A stretch of 64,000 bases of DNA from Streptomyces sp. NBC_00523. GTDB taxonomy: Bacteria; Actinomycetota; Actinomycetes; Streptomycetales; Streptomycetaceae. Position 1 is the first letter of the stretch. Every line of letters starts with the position of its first letter. Of this stretch, positions 55,375 to 63,993 are shown piece by piece. The stretch is from positions 3,472,001-3,536,000 of the forward strand of contig NZ_CP107836.1 of the NCBI RefSeq assembly GCF_036346615.1, given 5' to 3'. The notes beneath the pieces were generated by a model. It did no database searches. It was not told where the DNA came from and saw only the letters and a list, made by a program, of their open reading frames with translations. Made by a program: the position numbers and the translations under genes.

Positions 55375-55794
55375 ATGCCCGGCACCCTCACGAAGAACCC
55401 GCAGACCGCCGTCGTCGCCGTGGTCGCGCTCGGCGGCGCGACCGGCGCCTGCGCCCGCTACGGCGCCGGGCTCCTTTGGCCCACCGCGGCCGGCGGCTTC
55501 CCCTGGACGACCCTCGTGGTCAACGTCGTCGGCTGCGCGGTCATCGGCGTGTTCATGGTGGTGATCAGCGAGGTGTGGGCGGCGCACCGGCTGGTGAGAC
55601 CGTTCTTCGGGACCGGGGTCCTCGGCGGGTTCACCACCTTCTCGACGTACGCGGTCGACATCGAACAGCTCGTGTCCAAGGACCGGGCCGGCACCGGACT
55701 GGTCTATCTCGGAGTAACACTGCTCGCGGCCCTCGCGGCGGTGTGGAGCGCGGTGTGGCTGACGCGCCGCGCACTGGCGTGGAGGCAGGCATGA
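55375..55794 (+). CDS. crcB: fluoride channel subunit CrcB/Fluc 1
   Basis: 139 residues, four helices: [32 protein letters not shown] and the pore motif [12 protein letters not shown]. Fluc channels let fluoride out as antiparallel dimers; two different subunits are encoded here. GTAGGAG lies 5 bases before ATG 55375. First gene of a three-gene operon. Confidence 0.93.
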   Translation: MPGTLTKNPQTAVVAVVALGGATGACARYGAGLLWPTAAGGFPWTTLVVNVVGCAVIGVFMVVISEVWAAHRLVRPFFGTGVLGGFTTFSTYAVDIEQLVSKDRAGTGLVYLGVTLLAALAAVWSAVWLTRRALAWRQA

Positions 55795-56144
55795 CGACAT
55801 CCATGACCGAACCGGGCCTGCGGCTGACCGTGCTGGTCGGCGAGTCCGACAGCTGGCACCACCGGCCCGTCTACACGGAGATCGTGCACCGGGCGCATGC
55901 CGCCGGGCTGTCCGGCGCCAGCGTCTTCCGGGGCATCGAGGGCTTCGGCGCCCACTCGATGATCCACACCCAGCGGCTGCTGTCCCTGAGCGAGGACCTG
56001 CCGGTGGCGGTGGTGATCGTGGACGCGGAGGAGGCGGTACGGGCCTTCCTGCCGGAGATCGCCGAGCTGACCAACGGCTGCCCGGTCACGCTGGACGCCT
56101 GCGAGATCGTGCGGAACCCCGGGATACAGGGGGATCAGGAGTGA
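55791..56144 (+). CDS. DUF190 protein between the fluoride channel genes
   Basis: 117 residues: [60 protein letters not shown]. The DUF190 fold is PII-like, so it may sense a ligand and regulate the channel (inference). Start and stop both overlap the flanking crcB genes by four bases. Confidence 0.88.
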   Translation: MTTSMTEPGLRLTVLVGESDSWHHRPVYTEIVHRAHAAGLSGASVFRGIEGFGAHSMIHTQRLLSLSEDLPVAVVIVDAEEAVRAFLPEIAELTNGCPVTLDACEIVRNPGIQGDQE

Positions 56145-56515
56145 ACTGGCTGCTCGTGATCGCCGGGGCGGCGGTCGGCGCCCCGGTGCGCTATCTCACC
56201 GACCGGGCCGTGCAGTCCCGCCACGACACGGTCTTCCCGTGGGGGACGTTCACCGTCAACATGGCCGGCTGCCTGATCCTGGGCACGCTGACCGGCGCGG
56301 TGGCGGCCGGGGCGGCCTCCTCGCACCTTCAGCTGCTGCTCGGGACCGGACTGTGCGGGGCGCTGACCACGTACTCCACGTTCAGCTACGAGACGCTGCG
56401 GCTCGCGGAGGACGGGGCCAGGTTCTACGCGGCGGCCAACGTCGTGGTCAGCGTCGTCATGGGCCTCGGCGCCGCCTTCGCGGGCGTCAGGCTCGCCGGG
56501 GCGGTCTGGGCCTGA
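56141..56515 (+). CDS. crcB: fluoride channel subunit CrcB/Fluc 2
   Basis: 124 residues, four helices: [33 protein letters not shown] and [12 protein letters not shown]. Pairs with the first subunit as a heterodimer (family knowledge). GTG start in a GTGA overlap with the DUF190 gene. Its last 29 bases overlap the 3' end of the convergent DEAD-box gene. Confidence 0.93.
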   Translation: MNWLLVIAGAAVGAPVRYLTDRAVQSRHDTVFPWGTFTVNMAGCLILGTLTGAVAAGAASSHLQLLLGTGLCGALTTYSTFSYETLRLAEDGARFYAAANVVVSVVMGLGAAFAGVRLAGAVWA

Positions 56516-57929
56516 CCCGGCGCTCGGAGGGCGGCGCGGTGATGGTGACGGGCACGCCGGACGGGGCCTGCGCGCCGGTGATCCGGCTCAGCTCCTCGCC
56601 GCCGGAGCGGACCTCCGCGATCTGCGGGGTGATGCCCGCGTCGGCCATCAGCCGGGTCATGTCGCGGCGCTGGCTGGGCAGCACCAGCGTGACGACGCTG
56701 CCGGACTCCCCCGCCCGGGCGGTGCGGCCGCCCCGGTGCAGGTAGTCCTTGTGGTCGGCGGGCGGATCGACGTTGACGACGAGGTCCAGGTTGTCGATGT
56801 GGATGCCGCGCGCCGCGACGTTGGTCGCGACCAGGACCGAGACGTGCCCGGTCTTGAAGCGCTCCAGGGTGCGGTTGCGCTCCGGCTGCGCCTTCCCGCC
56901 GTGCAGGGCGGCCGCCCGGACCCCGCTGTTGAGGAGATGGGCCGTCAGCTCGTCCACCGCCTGCTTGGTGTCCAGGAACATGAGCACCCGGCCGTCGCGC
57001 GCCGCGATCTCCGTCGTGACGGCGAACTTGTCGGAGGGCCGTACGTGGAGCACGTGGTGCTCCATCGTCGTCACGGCGCCCGCGGCCGGGTCCACCGAGT
57101 GGACGACCGGGTCGTTCAGATAGCGCCGGACGAGCAGGTCGACGTCCCGGTCCAGGGTCGCCGAGAACAGCATGCGCTGGCCGCCCAGCGGGATCTGGTT
57201 GAGCAGCTGGGTGACCTGGGGCATGAACCCCAGGTCGGCCATCTGGTCCGCCTCGTCCAGCACCGTCACCTCGACCCGGTCCAGCACGCAGTCGCCGCGC
57301 TCGATGAGGTCCTTGAGGCGGCCCGGCGTGGCGACGACGACGTCGGTGCCCCCGCGCAGCGACGCCGTCTGGCGGCCGATCGACATCCCGCCGACGACGG
57401 TCGCCAGGCGCACCCGCAGCGGCTTCGCGTACGGGGTCAGCGCGGCGGTCACCTGCTGGGCCAGCTCGCGGGTGGGGACCAGGATCAGGGCGCGCGGATG
57501 CCGGGCCTCCGCGCGGTGCCCGGCCGTGCGGGCGAGCACCGCCAGGCCGAAGGCGAGGGTCTTCCCGGAACCGGTGCGGCCCCGGCCCAGCACATCGCGC
57601 CCGGCCAGCGAGTTCGGCAGGGTGGCCGCCTGGATCGGGAACGGCTCGGTGACGCCCTGCTCGGTCAGCGCCGCCAGCACGGCGTCGGGCAGGTCCAGTT
57701 CGACGAAGGACGCGACGGGGGGCAGCGCCGGGGTCTCGGTCCGCGGCAGCTCGTACTCGCCCTGCCGCGCCACGGGCTTGCGGCCCTTCCCGCCGAAGCG
57801 GCGGTCGGGGGCCCCGGAGCGGCCGGCGCCCCGGGTGCGGAAGCCGCCGCCCGCTCGGGCTCCCGGGGCACCCTGGCCACGGGAGCGGGAGGAACGGTCG
57901 TGCGGGCGGGGGGTGCGGTCGCGGCTCAA
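56487..57929 (-). CDS. DEAD-box RNA helicase, second paralogue
   Basis: 480 residues, very similar to the protein at 35198: Q motif EPFPIQ, GRGRTGSGKT, PTRELAQQ, TPGRLKDL, VLDEADQMADLG, FSATLDR, HRGGRTARAGESG. Basic Arg/Gly-rich N-terminus. TTG 57929 is chosen because AAAAGG is 6 bases upstream and it gives the same length as the paralogue; no ATG or GTG fits better. A perfect 18-bp palindrome lies ~107 bases upstream. Confidence 0.85.
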   Translation of the reverse strand: MSRDRTPRPHDRSSRSRGQGAPGARAGGGFRTRGAGRSGAPDRRFGGKGRKPVARQGEYELPRTETPALPPVASFVELDLPDAVLAALTEQGVTEPFPIQAATLPNSLAGRDVLGRGRTGSGKTLAFGLAVLARTAGHRAEARHPRALILVPTRELAQQVTAALTPYAKPLRVRLATVVGGMSIGRQTASLRGGTDVVVATPGRLKDLIERGDCVLDRVEVTVLDEADQMADLGFMPQVTQLLNQIPLGGQRMLFSATLDRDVDLLVRRYLNDPVVHSVDPAAGAVTTMEHHVLHVRPSDKFAVTTEIAARDGRVLMFLDTKQAVDELTAHLLNSGVRAAALHGGKAQPERNRTLERFKTGHVSVLVATNVAARGIHIDNLDLVVNVDPPADHKDYLHRGGRTARAGESGSVVTLVLPSQRRDMTRLMADAGITPQIAEVRSGGEELSRITGAQAPSGVPVTITAPPSERRVRPRPPRRA

Positions 57930-58035
57930 GCGGAACCTTTTCGTCGGGAGATGCGCGGCGTCCCGCGGCTCTTTCCGATGGTAACCGGGGCGGGTGCGGA
58001 GCGCGGGGCCCGAAAAAGACGCCCTGAACAAGGAC

Positions 58036-58053
58036 ACTGACCGGCCGGTCAGT
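58036..58053. promoter_or_regulatory. perfect 18-bp palindrome at a divergent promoter
   Basis: ACTGACCGGCCGGTCAGT, abutting the -35 box TTGATG (58053-58058) of the small-RNA promoter and upstream of the DEAD-box gene. A likely TetR- or GntR-type operator. Confidence 0.65.
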
Positions 58054-58211
58054 TGATGCCGGACCGGGCAGGGGCCATAATGTTCGGGTAGCCCTTCACG
58101 CATCCCCCGTCGTGAAGGGCTACACCCCTTTGTGGGCGCGCGCGGCGGCGGCGCGCACCGGCGTCTTCACGGGCAAGGGACTCCCCTCGTGGCCCCCTGC
58201 CCATGTTTTTT
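58053..58211 (+). ncRNA. small RNA with promoter, C-rich-loop hairpin and U-tract terminator
   Basis: Promoter TTGATG-N17-CATAAT (58053-58081) predicts a start near 58088. The RNA opens with a 13-bp hairpin (GTAGCCCTTCACG arm, 58088-58123) whose loop is CATCCCCCGT. It ends at a GGGCAAGGG / CCCCTGCCC hairpin (58171-58202) followed by ATGTTTTTT. About 120 nt, no open frame. C-rich loops recall the actinobacterial 6C RNA family. Confidence 0.65.
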
Positions 58212-58407
58212 CGAGTTAACAGTGACGTAGAGTGTTTGCGCAAGCCCGCTCCGGACACCGGATGAGAATGCTCCGCTTCACGCCACCTCCGGTCGCCCGC
58301 CCCCGGGAGCGTGGTCGGGGGTTCGTTACAGTACGAGCCCGTTGACCGAATCGAGCGCCGCCCGGAGCCGGACAGGGGTCCGCGGCGGACGTGAACGTGG
58401 GGGCCGG

Positions 58408-58854
58408 ATGGACAACGGCGTAGAGCGCGCGCCGGATCTGCGGACGCTGCGCCAGAAGGTCGAGTACATGGTCGAGAAGACCTTCCCCGGCCGGAAGATC
58501 TCGGGCCGGTTCTTCGCCGACCTGGTCAGGGAGCGCGGCGGATCGCTCTCCCACAGCTACTTCTCCAACATCCTGGCCGGCAAGGTGACCCAGCCGTCCG
58601 AGGAGATCCTGAAGGCGCTCGGCCTGGGCTTCGGCGTGGACTGGCGGTTCTTCAAGGAGGAGTCGGAGGTCGTGGACGACGTCGTGGCCGGGCTCCAGTT
58701 CCTCGCCAAGCGGCGGACGGGCGAGATCAGCGGGCTCGCCGGGCGCGGGCTCGACGAGGAGGGGCTGCCGCCGGAGCTGCTGCAGTTCGCGATGTCCCTG
58801 CTGCGGGACGCCGAGGAGCGCACGCCCCCGGCCGGCGGCGGACAGCAGGGCTGA
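58408..58854 (+). CDS. XRE-type HTH regulator
   Basis: 148 residues: DLRTLRQKVEYMVEKTFPGR, then RFFADLVRERGGSLSHSYFSNILAGKVTQP (in parts) is a lambda-repressor-like HTH (about 30-75), followed by GLGFGVDWRFFKEESEVVDD. GGGGG is 5 bases before the ATG. It is immediately followed by an ImmA/IrrE-type peptidase gene, the classic pair in which the peptidase cuts the repressor. Confidence 0.82.
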   Translation: MDNGVERAPDLRTLRQKVEYMVEKTFPGRKISGRFFADLVRERGGSLSHSYFSNILAGKVTQPSEEILKALGLGFGVDWRFFKEESEVVDDVVAGLQFLAKRRTGEISGLAGRGLDEEGLPPELLQFAMSLLRDAEERTPPAGGGQQG

Positions 58855-58857
58855 GCC

Positions 58858-59418
58858 ATGTCCCTGCGGAAGCTGCGGCGGGAATGCGAGGAGGGGCTCG
58901 CGGAACTGCCGCTGCCCTCGCCGTTCTCCATACCCGGCCTGGTCGCCAACATGGAGGCGGCCCGGGGTCGGACCATCGTGCTGCACGAGATGCCCGACCG
59001 GCTGGCGCGCGTCAACGCCGCCTGCGGGCTGCGTCTGAAGAGCGGGGACACCAGCTTCGTGCTGTACCGCCGGCGCCCCACCGCGTACCAGACCCAGCAC
59101 GTCATCCTGCACGAGCTGTGCCACGAGTGGTTCGACCACGGCACCTCGCTCGACGCGGAACAGCTCCGGCGGCTGCTGCCCGTCTTCGACACCTCGCTCA
59201 TCTCCCGGATGGTCGGCCCGGACGCGGTGCTCACCCCGGACGCCGTGCAGGCGCGCGCGCAGTACGACACCCACGACGAACGCATGGCCGAATTCGGTGC
59301 CTCGCTGATCCCCCGGATGGCCCGGGACGTCACGAGCGATGACATGGTGGGGCGGCTCGCCAACTCGCTCTCGCGCCCGGTCGCCCACCGCCGCGGCGGC
59401 CTGTTCCGGCGTACGTAG
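58858..59418 (+). CDS. ImmA/IrrE-type metallopeptidase
   Basis: 186 residues. The zinc motif is in HVILHELCHEWFDHG (HELCH, about residue 84), preceded by TIVLHEMPDRLARVNAACGL. In ImmA and IrrE such peptidases cleave a partner XRE repressor upon a signal. It starts 3 bases after the XRE stop, supporting that pairing. ATG start. Confidence 0.8.
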   Translation: MSLRKLRRECEEGLAELPLPSPFSIPGLVANMEAARGRTIVLHEMPDRLARVNAACGLRLKSGDTSFVLYRRRPTAYQTQHVILHELCHEWFDHGTSLDAEQLRRLLPVFDTSLISRMVGPDAVLTPDAVQARAQYDTHDERMAEFGASLIPRMARDVTSDDMVGRLANSLSRPVAHRRGGLFRRT

Positions 59419-59466
59419 GATCCGTACCGCCCGACCGCACTCCCCCCACCCCCGAGGACGTCCGCC

Positions 59467-60714
59467 GTGACCCCGCTCGACCTCGCCGGCTATCTCATAG
59501 CCGGCCTGATGACAGCCGTCGCCCTGTGGCGCATGCCGGCCGCCCTGTGGGGGGACGAGGAGGACCGGCGCCGCCGGGCGCTGTGGGGGTGTTACGCGGG
59601 ATTCGCGCTGGCGCTCTGGACGAAGACCCGGTTCGTGCGCGTCGGACTCAACGACAGCCCGGTGACCGACCTGTCGGTCCTCATCAAGCACTACACCGCG
59701 ACCATCGCGATTCTGGCCATTCTCAGCTACATCGTGGCGATCTACGGCCGGTACGAGGACGAGGGCGGCATCCCCCGGCACGTGCGGTTCGCCCGGCTCA
59801 TCCAGCAGGTCGCGGCCAAGGCGTCGGTCGCCACCCTGGTGCTGCTCACCGTGCTGTTCTTCACCGTGGTCGACCGCTCCACGCCCTCGGACCGCTTCGT
59901 CGCGGACCACGCCGGGCAGTGGGGCGCCACGCTCTACATGAGCGTGTTCTACCTCTACCTCGGCGCCGCGTCCGCCGTCTGCGCGTACCAGTGGGCGCTG
60001 GCCACCGGGAGCGCCCGGATGCGCCATCTGCGCGTCGGGCTCGGGATGATGACATTCGCGATGTTCATCGGCGTCGGCTACACCGTCAGCCGGACGCTGT
60101 TCCTCTGGGTCAGCGTCGTGGACCGGCCGAGCGAGTCCTTCGCGCTGGACTTCGACGAGGTCACCGAGGCCGCCCAGGTCGTCCTCTTCCTCTTCTTCGC
60201 GGTCGGCGCCTCCATCCCGGCCCTGAGCAACGTCCGCCGCCGGGCCAAGCTCTGGCGGGCGCAGGCCCGGCTGCACGGCCTCTGGTACGCGCTGATGACC
60301 GCCTTCCCGGACCAGCCCTTCGAGCCGCCGCGCCCGCTGCTGCGGGAGCTCACGCGCTTCGACACCCCGGCCGACCTGCGCGTCGACCGCTGGACGGCGG
60401 ACATCGCGGACGCGGTCGAGAAGCTGCGCCACTACGCGCCGGACACCCTGCTGCCCGCCGCCGAGGCCGCCGCCGGGACCGGTTCCGGCTCGCCGCTCGC
60501 CGACGCCTACTGGATCAAGGCGGCGCTGATCGCGCGGGACGCCGGGGCGCCGGCCGGGGAGGCGGCGGCCTTCTCCGCCCAGCACGCCACCGACCAGGAC
60601 GGTGAGGTCGCCTGGCTGGTCCGGGTCGCGGCGGCCTACCGGACGGTGACCCCGGAGCGGGCCCGTCAGATCCTCGACACCTGTGACACCGCGGGCAAGG
60701 AGCAGCCGGCATGA
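59467..60714 (+). CDS. MAB_1171c-family membrane protein
   Basis: 415 residues: seven hydrophobic helices in the first ~245 residues (LAGYLIAGLMTAVALWRMPA, YTATIAILAILSYIVAIYGR, VATLVLLTVLFFTVVDRSTP), then a soluble helical domain. Members of this family are called putative transporters, with no proven substrate. GTG start. The TGA overlaps the PAP2 gene (ATGA). Confidence 0.75.
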   Translation: MTPLDLAGYLIAGLMTAVALWRMPAALWGDEEDRRRRALWGCYAGFALALWTKTRFVRVGLNDSPVTDLSVLIKHYTATIAILAILSYIVAIYGRYEDEGGIPRHVRFARLIQQVAAKASVATLVLLTVLFFTVVDRSTPSDRFVADHAGQWGATLYMSVFYLYLGAASAVCAYQWALATGSARMRHLRVGLGMMTFAMFIGVGYTVSRTLFLWVSVVDRPSESFALDFDEVTEAAQVVLFLFFAVGASIPALSNVRRRAKLWRAQARLHGLWYALMTAFPDQPFEPPRPLLRELTRFDTPADLRVDRWTADIADAVEKLRHYAPDTLLPAAEAAAGTGSGSPLADAYWIKAALIARDAGAPAGEAAAFSAQHATDQDGEVAWLVRVAAAYRTVTPERARQILDTCDTAGKEQPA

Positions 60715-61319
60715 CCACCACCGACGCCACCGACAGCACGGCGGCCTCCCCCGACCACGCCCTCGCGCGGCGGGTGACCGACGTCCTCCAGCCCCGCAAC
60801 GTGCTGCTCGTCGGCATGCTCGCCATCGGCCTCGCGGCGGCCGGGGAGTGGACCGGGCTGCTCTGGGGGCTGCTCGGCGCGCTGTGCGCGGGGATCGTGC
60901 CCGCCGGGTACATCGAGTGGGAGCGCGGGCGCGGCACCTGGGGCGACCGCCACGTCGTGGACCGCACCAAGCGGGCGCCCATCTTCTTCGTGATCCTGGG
61001 TTCCATCGGCGCCGGTTCGGCGGTCATGGTGCTGGGCGGGGCGCCCACCGGCATCCTGGCCGCGATGCTCGCGCTGTGGGCGATGACGGTCGTGCTGCTG
61101 GCGGTCAACACGGTGTGGAAGATCTCCGTGGACGCCTCCGTGGCCTCGGCGGTGGTCGCCCTGCTGGCCGCCGTCCACTCGCCGTGGTGGCTCTGCGCGT
61201 ACGCGATGGCGGCCGCGGTCTCCTGGTCGCGGGTGGCGCTCGGCTACCACACGGTCGGCCAGGTCACGGCGGGTACGGCGCTGGGCGCGGCGACGGCGAC
61301 GGCGTTCCTGTTCGTGTGA
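60711..61319 (+). CDS. PAP2-like membrane phosphatase family protein, motifs degenerate
   Basis: 202 residues with five or six helices. The third PAP2 motif is partly kept in SRVALGYHTVGQV (SR-X5-H present, final Asp replaced by Gln). The PSGH motif is not seen; the matching place reads VDASVASAVV. Phosphatase activity is therefore doubtful. Last gene of the XRE operon. Confidence 0.65.
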   Translation: MTTTDATDSTAASPDHALARRVTDVLQPRNVLLVGMLAIGLAAAGEWTGLLWGLLGALCAGIVPAGYIEWERGRGTWGDRHVVDRTKRAPIFFVILGSIGAGSAVMVLGGAPTGILAAMLALWAMTVVLLAVNTVWKISVDASVASAVVALLAAVHSPWWLCAYAMAAAVSWSRVALGYHTVGQVTAGTALGAATATAFLFV

Positions 61320-61349
61320 CGACGCCGGAGCCCGGGCGGCGTGCCCCGC

Positions 61350-63059
61350 TCAGGCCTCCAGGACCGTGGCCTCCGGCTCCTCCCGGGTCCGCGAGGCCAT
61401 GACCGCGATGTCGTCCTCGGCACCGGGCCCGAAGCGTTCGAGCACCCGGTCCAGGAAGGTCTCCAGATCGCCGTTGTCCGGCAGGGCCAGTTCCCCCAGC
61501 CGGGCGACGCTCGCGTCGATGTCCTCGCCCCGCCGCTCCACGAGCCCGTCGGTGTACATGAACAGCACCGTGCCCGGGCCGCACTCCATCACCGTCGACC
61601 GGTAGCCGCCGAACCCGGTGCCGAGCGGCGGGGCCGCCGGTACGTCGCAGATCCGGGTGCCCGCCGGGCCGGGGTCGAGGAAGACCGGCGGCAGGTGGCC
61701 CGCGCTCGCCACCTCGCACAGCCCGCCGTCCGCGTTCACCACGGCGAGCAGGCAGGTCGCCGCCCGGTCTATCCCGGAGCGCTCCACCATGCGGTCCAGC
61801 TGTTCCAGGATGCGGTGCGGGGGCAGTTCCTCGTCGGCGAGGAGGCGCAGCAGCGAGCGGTAGTGGCTCATCGCGACGGCCGCCTCCACGCCGTGCCCCA
61901 TGACGTCGCCCATCGCCTTGAGGTGCCGCCCGTCGGGCAGCGGGATGACGTCGAACCAGTCGCCGCCCACCAGGACGCTGCGGTCGGCCGGCAGATAGCG
62001 GGTGGCGACCTCGATGTGCGGGTGGGGCGGCCGGGGCTCGGAGAGCAGGGAGCGCTGGAGCTCCAGGGCGATGGTGTGCTCGTGGGTGAAGCGGCGGGCG
62101 TGGTCGAGATGGACGGCCGCCCGCCCGGCGAGCTCCCGCGCCACCACCACGTCGTCGTCCGAGAAGACGGGCGAGCCGCCGGCCCGGAGCAGGCCGAGCA
62201 CGCCGATCGGGGCGCCGCGCACCGAGATCGGCACGGCGACCGCCGAGTGCAGCCCGAGCTCCCCGTAGGCGGCGACGCGCTCCGGGTTGGGCGCCACGCG
62301 GCTCAGCCGCTCGGCGTCGGTGAGGTCCTCGACCACGGGCTGGTTGGTGGCCAGGCAGCGCGGTACGGCGGCCTCCTCCTGGTAGTCGATGTAGTCGCCG
62401 GCCACCCCGAAGCGGGCGACGCCCCGGCTCAGTCCGCGTACCGCCGACATGGCCGCCCGGCGCAGCCGGACCACGTCGGGCGGCGCCGGGCGCACCGGCG
62501 GGGCGACGTCCGGCGGGAAGACCTCGACGGTGGCGACGTCGGCGAGCCCCGGCACGACGAGGTCGGCCAGCTCGGCGCAGGTGGTGTCCATGTCGAGGGT
62601 GGTGCCGATGCGGGTGTTCGCGCTGTCGAGGAGGGAGAGGTGGCGCTGGGCCTGGGCGAACCGGCGCTGTTCGTCGTCGGCCATGACCTCCAGCACGATC
62701 CCGACGACGCCGACGACCCGGCCGTCCGCCTCCAGGCGGTGGTAGGCCCCGTGCCAGTAGACCCGGGCGGTCCCGGACTCGGCGGGCAGCCGGCCGCTGG
62801 AGGTGACCTCGCGGGCCCGGCCGTCAGCGAGCACGGCGCGCATCAGGTCCTCGCGGGCGTCGATGTCGGGCAGCACCTCGCTGGGGCGGCGGCCGATGTG
62901 GGCGGCGGGCGGGATGCCGTTGTGCCGTACGAGGGACGGATTGACGTACAGATAGCGCAGCTCGGTGTCGAACACGGCCACGCCCGCCGTCGTGCCGTCG
63001 AGCACGGCGGCGAGCGCCGTGACGTCGATGGACGGCGGATGGTGGGCGTGCACCGGCAA
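61350..63059 (-). CDS. PAS-GAF-PP2C (SpoIIE/RsbU-like) phosphatase
   Basis: 569 residues. PAS about 10-115 (TTAGVAVFDTELRYLYVNPS), GAF about 150-290, PP2C/SpoIIE about 325-560 with VGGDWFDVIPLPDGRHLKAM, GDVMGHGVEAA and AEDDIAVMA metal sites. In Streptomyces these switch anti-sigma antagonists in response to signals. The TTG start at 63059 has AGGAGG exactly 6 bases upstream; GTG 63053 is 12 away. Confidence 0.9.
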   Translation of the reverse strand: MPVHAHHPPSIDVTALAAVLDGTTAGVAVFDTELRYLYVNPSLVRHNGIPPAAHIGRRPSEVLPDIDAREDLMRAVLADGRAREVTSSGRLPAESGTARVYWHGAYHRLEADGRVVGVVGIVLEVMADDEQRRFAQAQRHLSLLDSANTRIGTTLDMDTTCAELADLVVPGLADVATVEVFPPDVAPPVRPAPPDVVRLRRAAMSAVRGLSRGVARFGVAGDYIDYQEEAAVPRCLATNQPVVEDLTDAERLSRVAPNPERVAAYGELGLHSAVAVPISVRGAPIGVLGLLRAGGSPVFSDDDVVVARELAGRAAVHLDHARRFTHEHTIALELQRSLLSEPRPPHPHIEVATRYLPADRSVLVGGDWFDVIPLPDGRHLKAMGDVMGHGVEAAVAMSHYRSLLRLLADEELPPHRILEQLDRMVERSGIDRAATCLLAVVNADGGLCEVASAGHLPPVFLDPGPAGTRICDVPAAPPLGTGFGGYRSTVMECGPGTVLFMYTDGLVERRGEDIDASVARLGELALPDNGDLETFLDRVLERFGPGAEDDIAVMASRTREEPEATVLEA

Positions 63060-63163
63060 GACGAACCTCCTGGGGCAGGGCGCGGGCCGCCTGCTGCCCG
63101 GCCCTTCATCCTCGGTCGCCCCGCGCGCTCCCGCATCCGCAGACCGCCGGGTGGCGGCAGGTA

Positions 63164-63916
63164 CTAGCTCGTGCTTGCCGCGTACGAGCCCGGGGTGGTG
63201 CCGAAGGCGTGGCGGAAGGACTGGATGAAGGCGCTGGGGCCGCTGTAGCCGCAGGCCACCGCCACCGAGGTGACCGAGCCGCCCGAGGCGAGCAGGGTCA
63301 GCGCGTGGTGCAGGCGGAGCTGGGTGCGCCACTGCGGGAACGACATCCCGGTCTCCACGCGGAAGAGCCGGCTCAGGGTGCGGGGCGCCGCGCCGACGGC
63401 CGCGCCCAGCTCGGTGAGGGTCCGCCCGTCCGCCGGGTCGTCCTGGAGGATGCGGGCGATGTCGCGCAGCCGGGCGTCGGCCGGGGTGGGCAGGCAGACG
63501 CCGAGCGGTTCGACCCGGCGCAGCTGGTCGAGTGCGACGCGCTCCAGGTTGCGCCGGCGGCGCGCGTCGCCGGCGAGCTCCGTGTCGTCGGTCAGGCAGG
63601 CCACGACCTCGCGCAGCAGCGGGGTGACGGCGAGGACGGTCGGCCGGTCGAGCCGGAGCGGATTGTCGGCCGGGGCGAAGCTGAGCGCCCGCAGCTCGGT
63701 CGGCCCGTACGCGAGGTGCGCGTGGACGACGCCCGCCGGGATCCAGACCGCCCGGTGCGGGGGCACGGCCCAGACACCGAGCGGGGTGGCGACTTCGAGC
63801 ACCCCGCGCGAGGGGCAGATGAGCTGGTGCTCCAGGTGATGGTGGCTCCCGATGCGCTCCTGGTGCGCGAGCGGAACCCGGGCGGGGCCGTGCAGCGTGC
63901 GGCCGGTTGGCGACAT
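63164..63916 (-). CDS. AraC-family transcriptional regulator
   Basis: 250 residues. N-terminal cupin-like domain (SHHHLEHQLICPSRGVLEVA, VPPHRAVWIPAGVVHAH) and C-terminal two-HTH AraC domain: LTELGAAVGAAPRTLSRLFR and SVTSVAVACGYSGPSAFIQSFRHAFG. TAATCT is 8 bases before the ATG. It is divergent from a gene starting at 63994, likely its target. Confidence 0.93.
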   Translation of the reverse strand: MSPTGRTLHGPARVPLAHQERIGSHHHLEHQLICPSRGVLEVATPLGVWAVPPHRAVWIPAGVVHAHLAYGPTELRALSFAPADNPLRLDRPTVLAVTPLLREVVACLTDDTELAGDARRRRNLERVALDQLRRVEPLGVCLPTPADARLRDIARILQDDPADGRTLTELGAAVGAAPRTLSRLFRVETGMSFPQWRTQLRLHHALTLLASGGSVTSVAVACGYSGPSAFIQSFRHAFGTTPGSYAASTS

Positions 63917-63961
63917 AACCAGGCAGATTATCGCTAGCCCGCTGCCCGGGCCGCCCGGAAT

Positions 63962-63981
63962 CCTCGAAGGGACCTTCGAGG
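63962..63981. promoter_or_regulatory. palindrome before the last gene
   Basis: CCTCGAAGG-GA-CCTTCGAGG, perfect 9-bp arms, ending 12 bases before ATG 63994 and containing its ribosome site. Operator or translational hairpin. Confidence 0.5.
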
Positions 63982-63993
63982 AGGAGCACCTTC

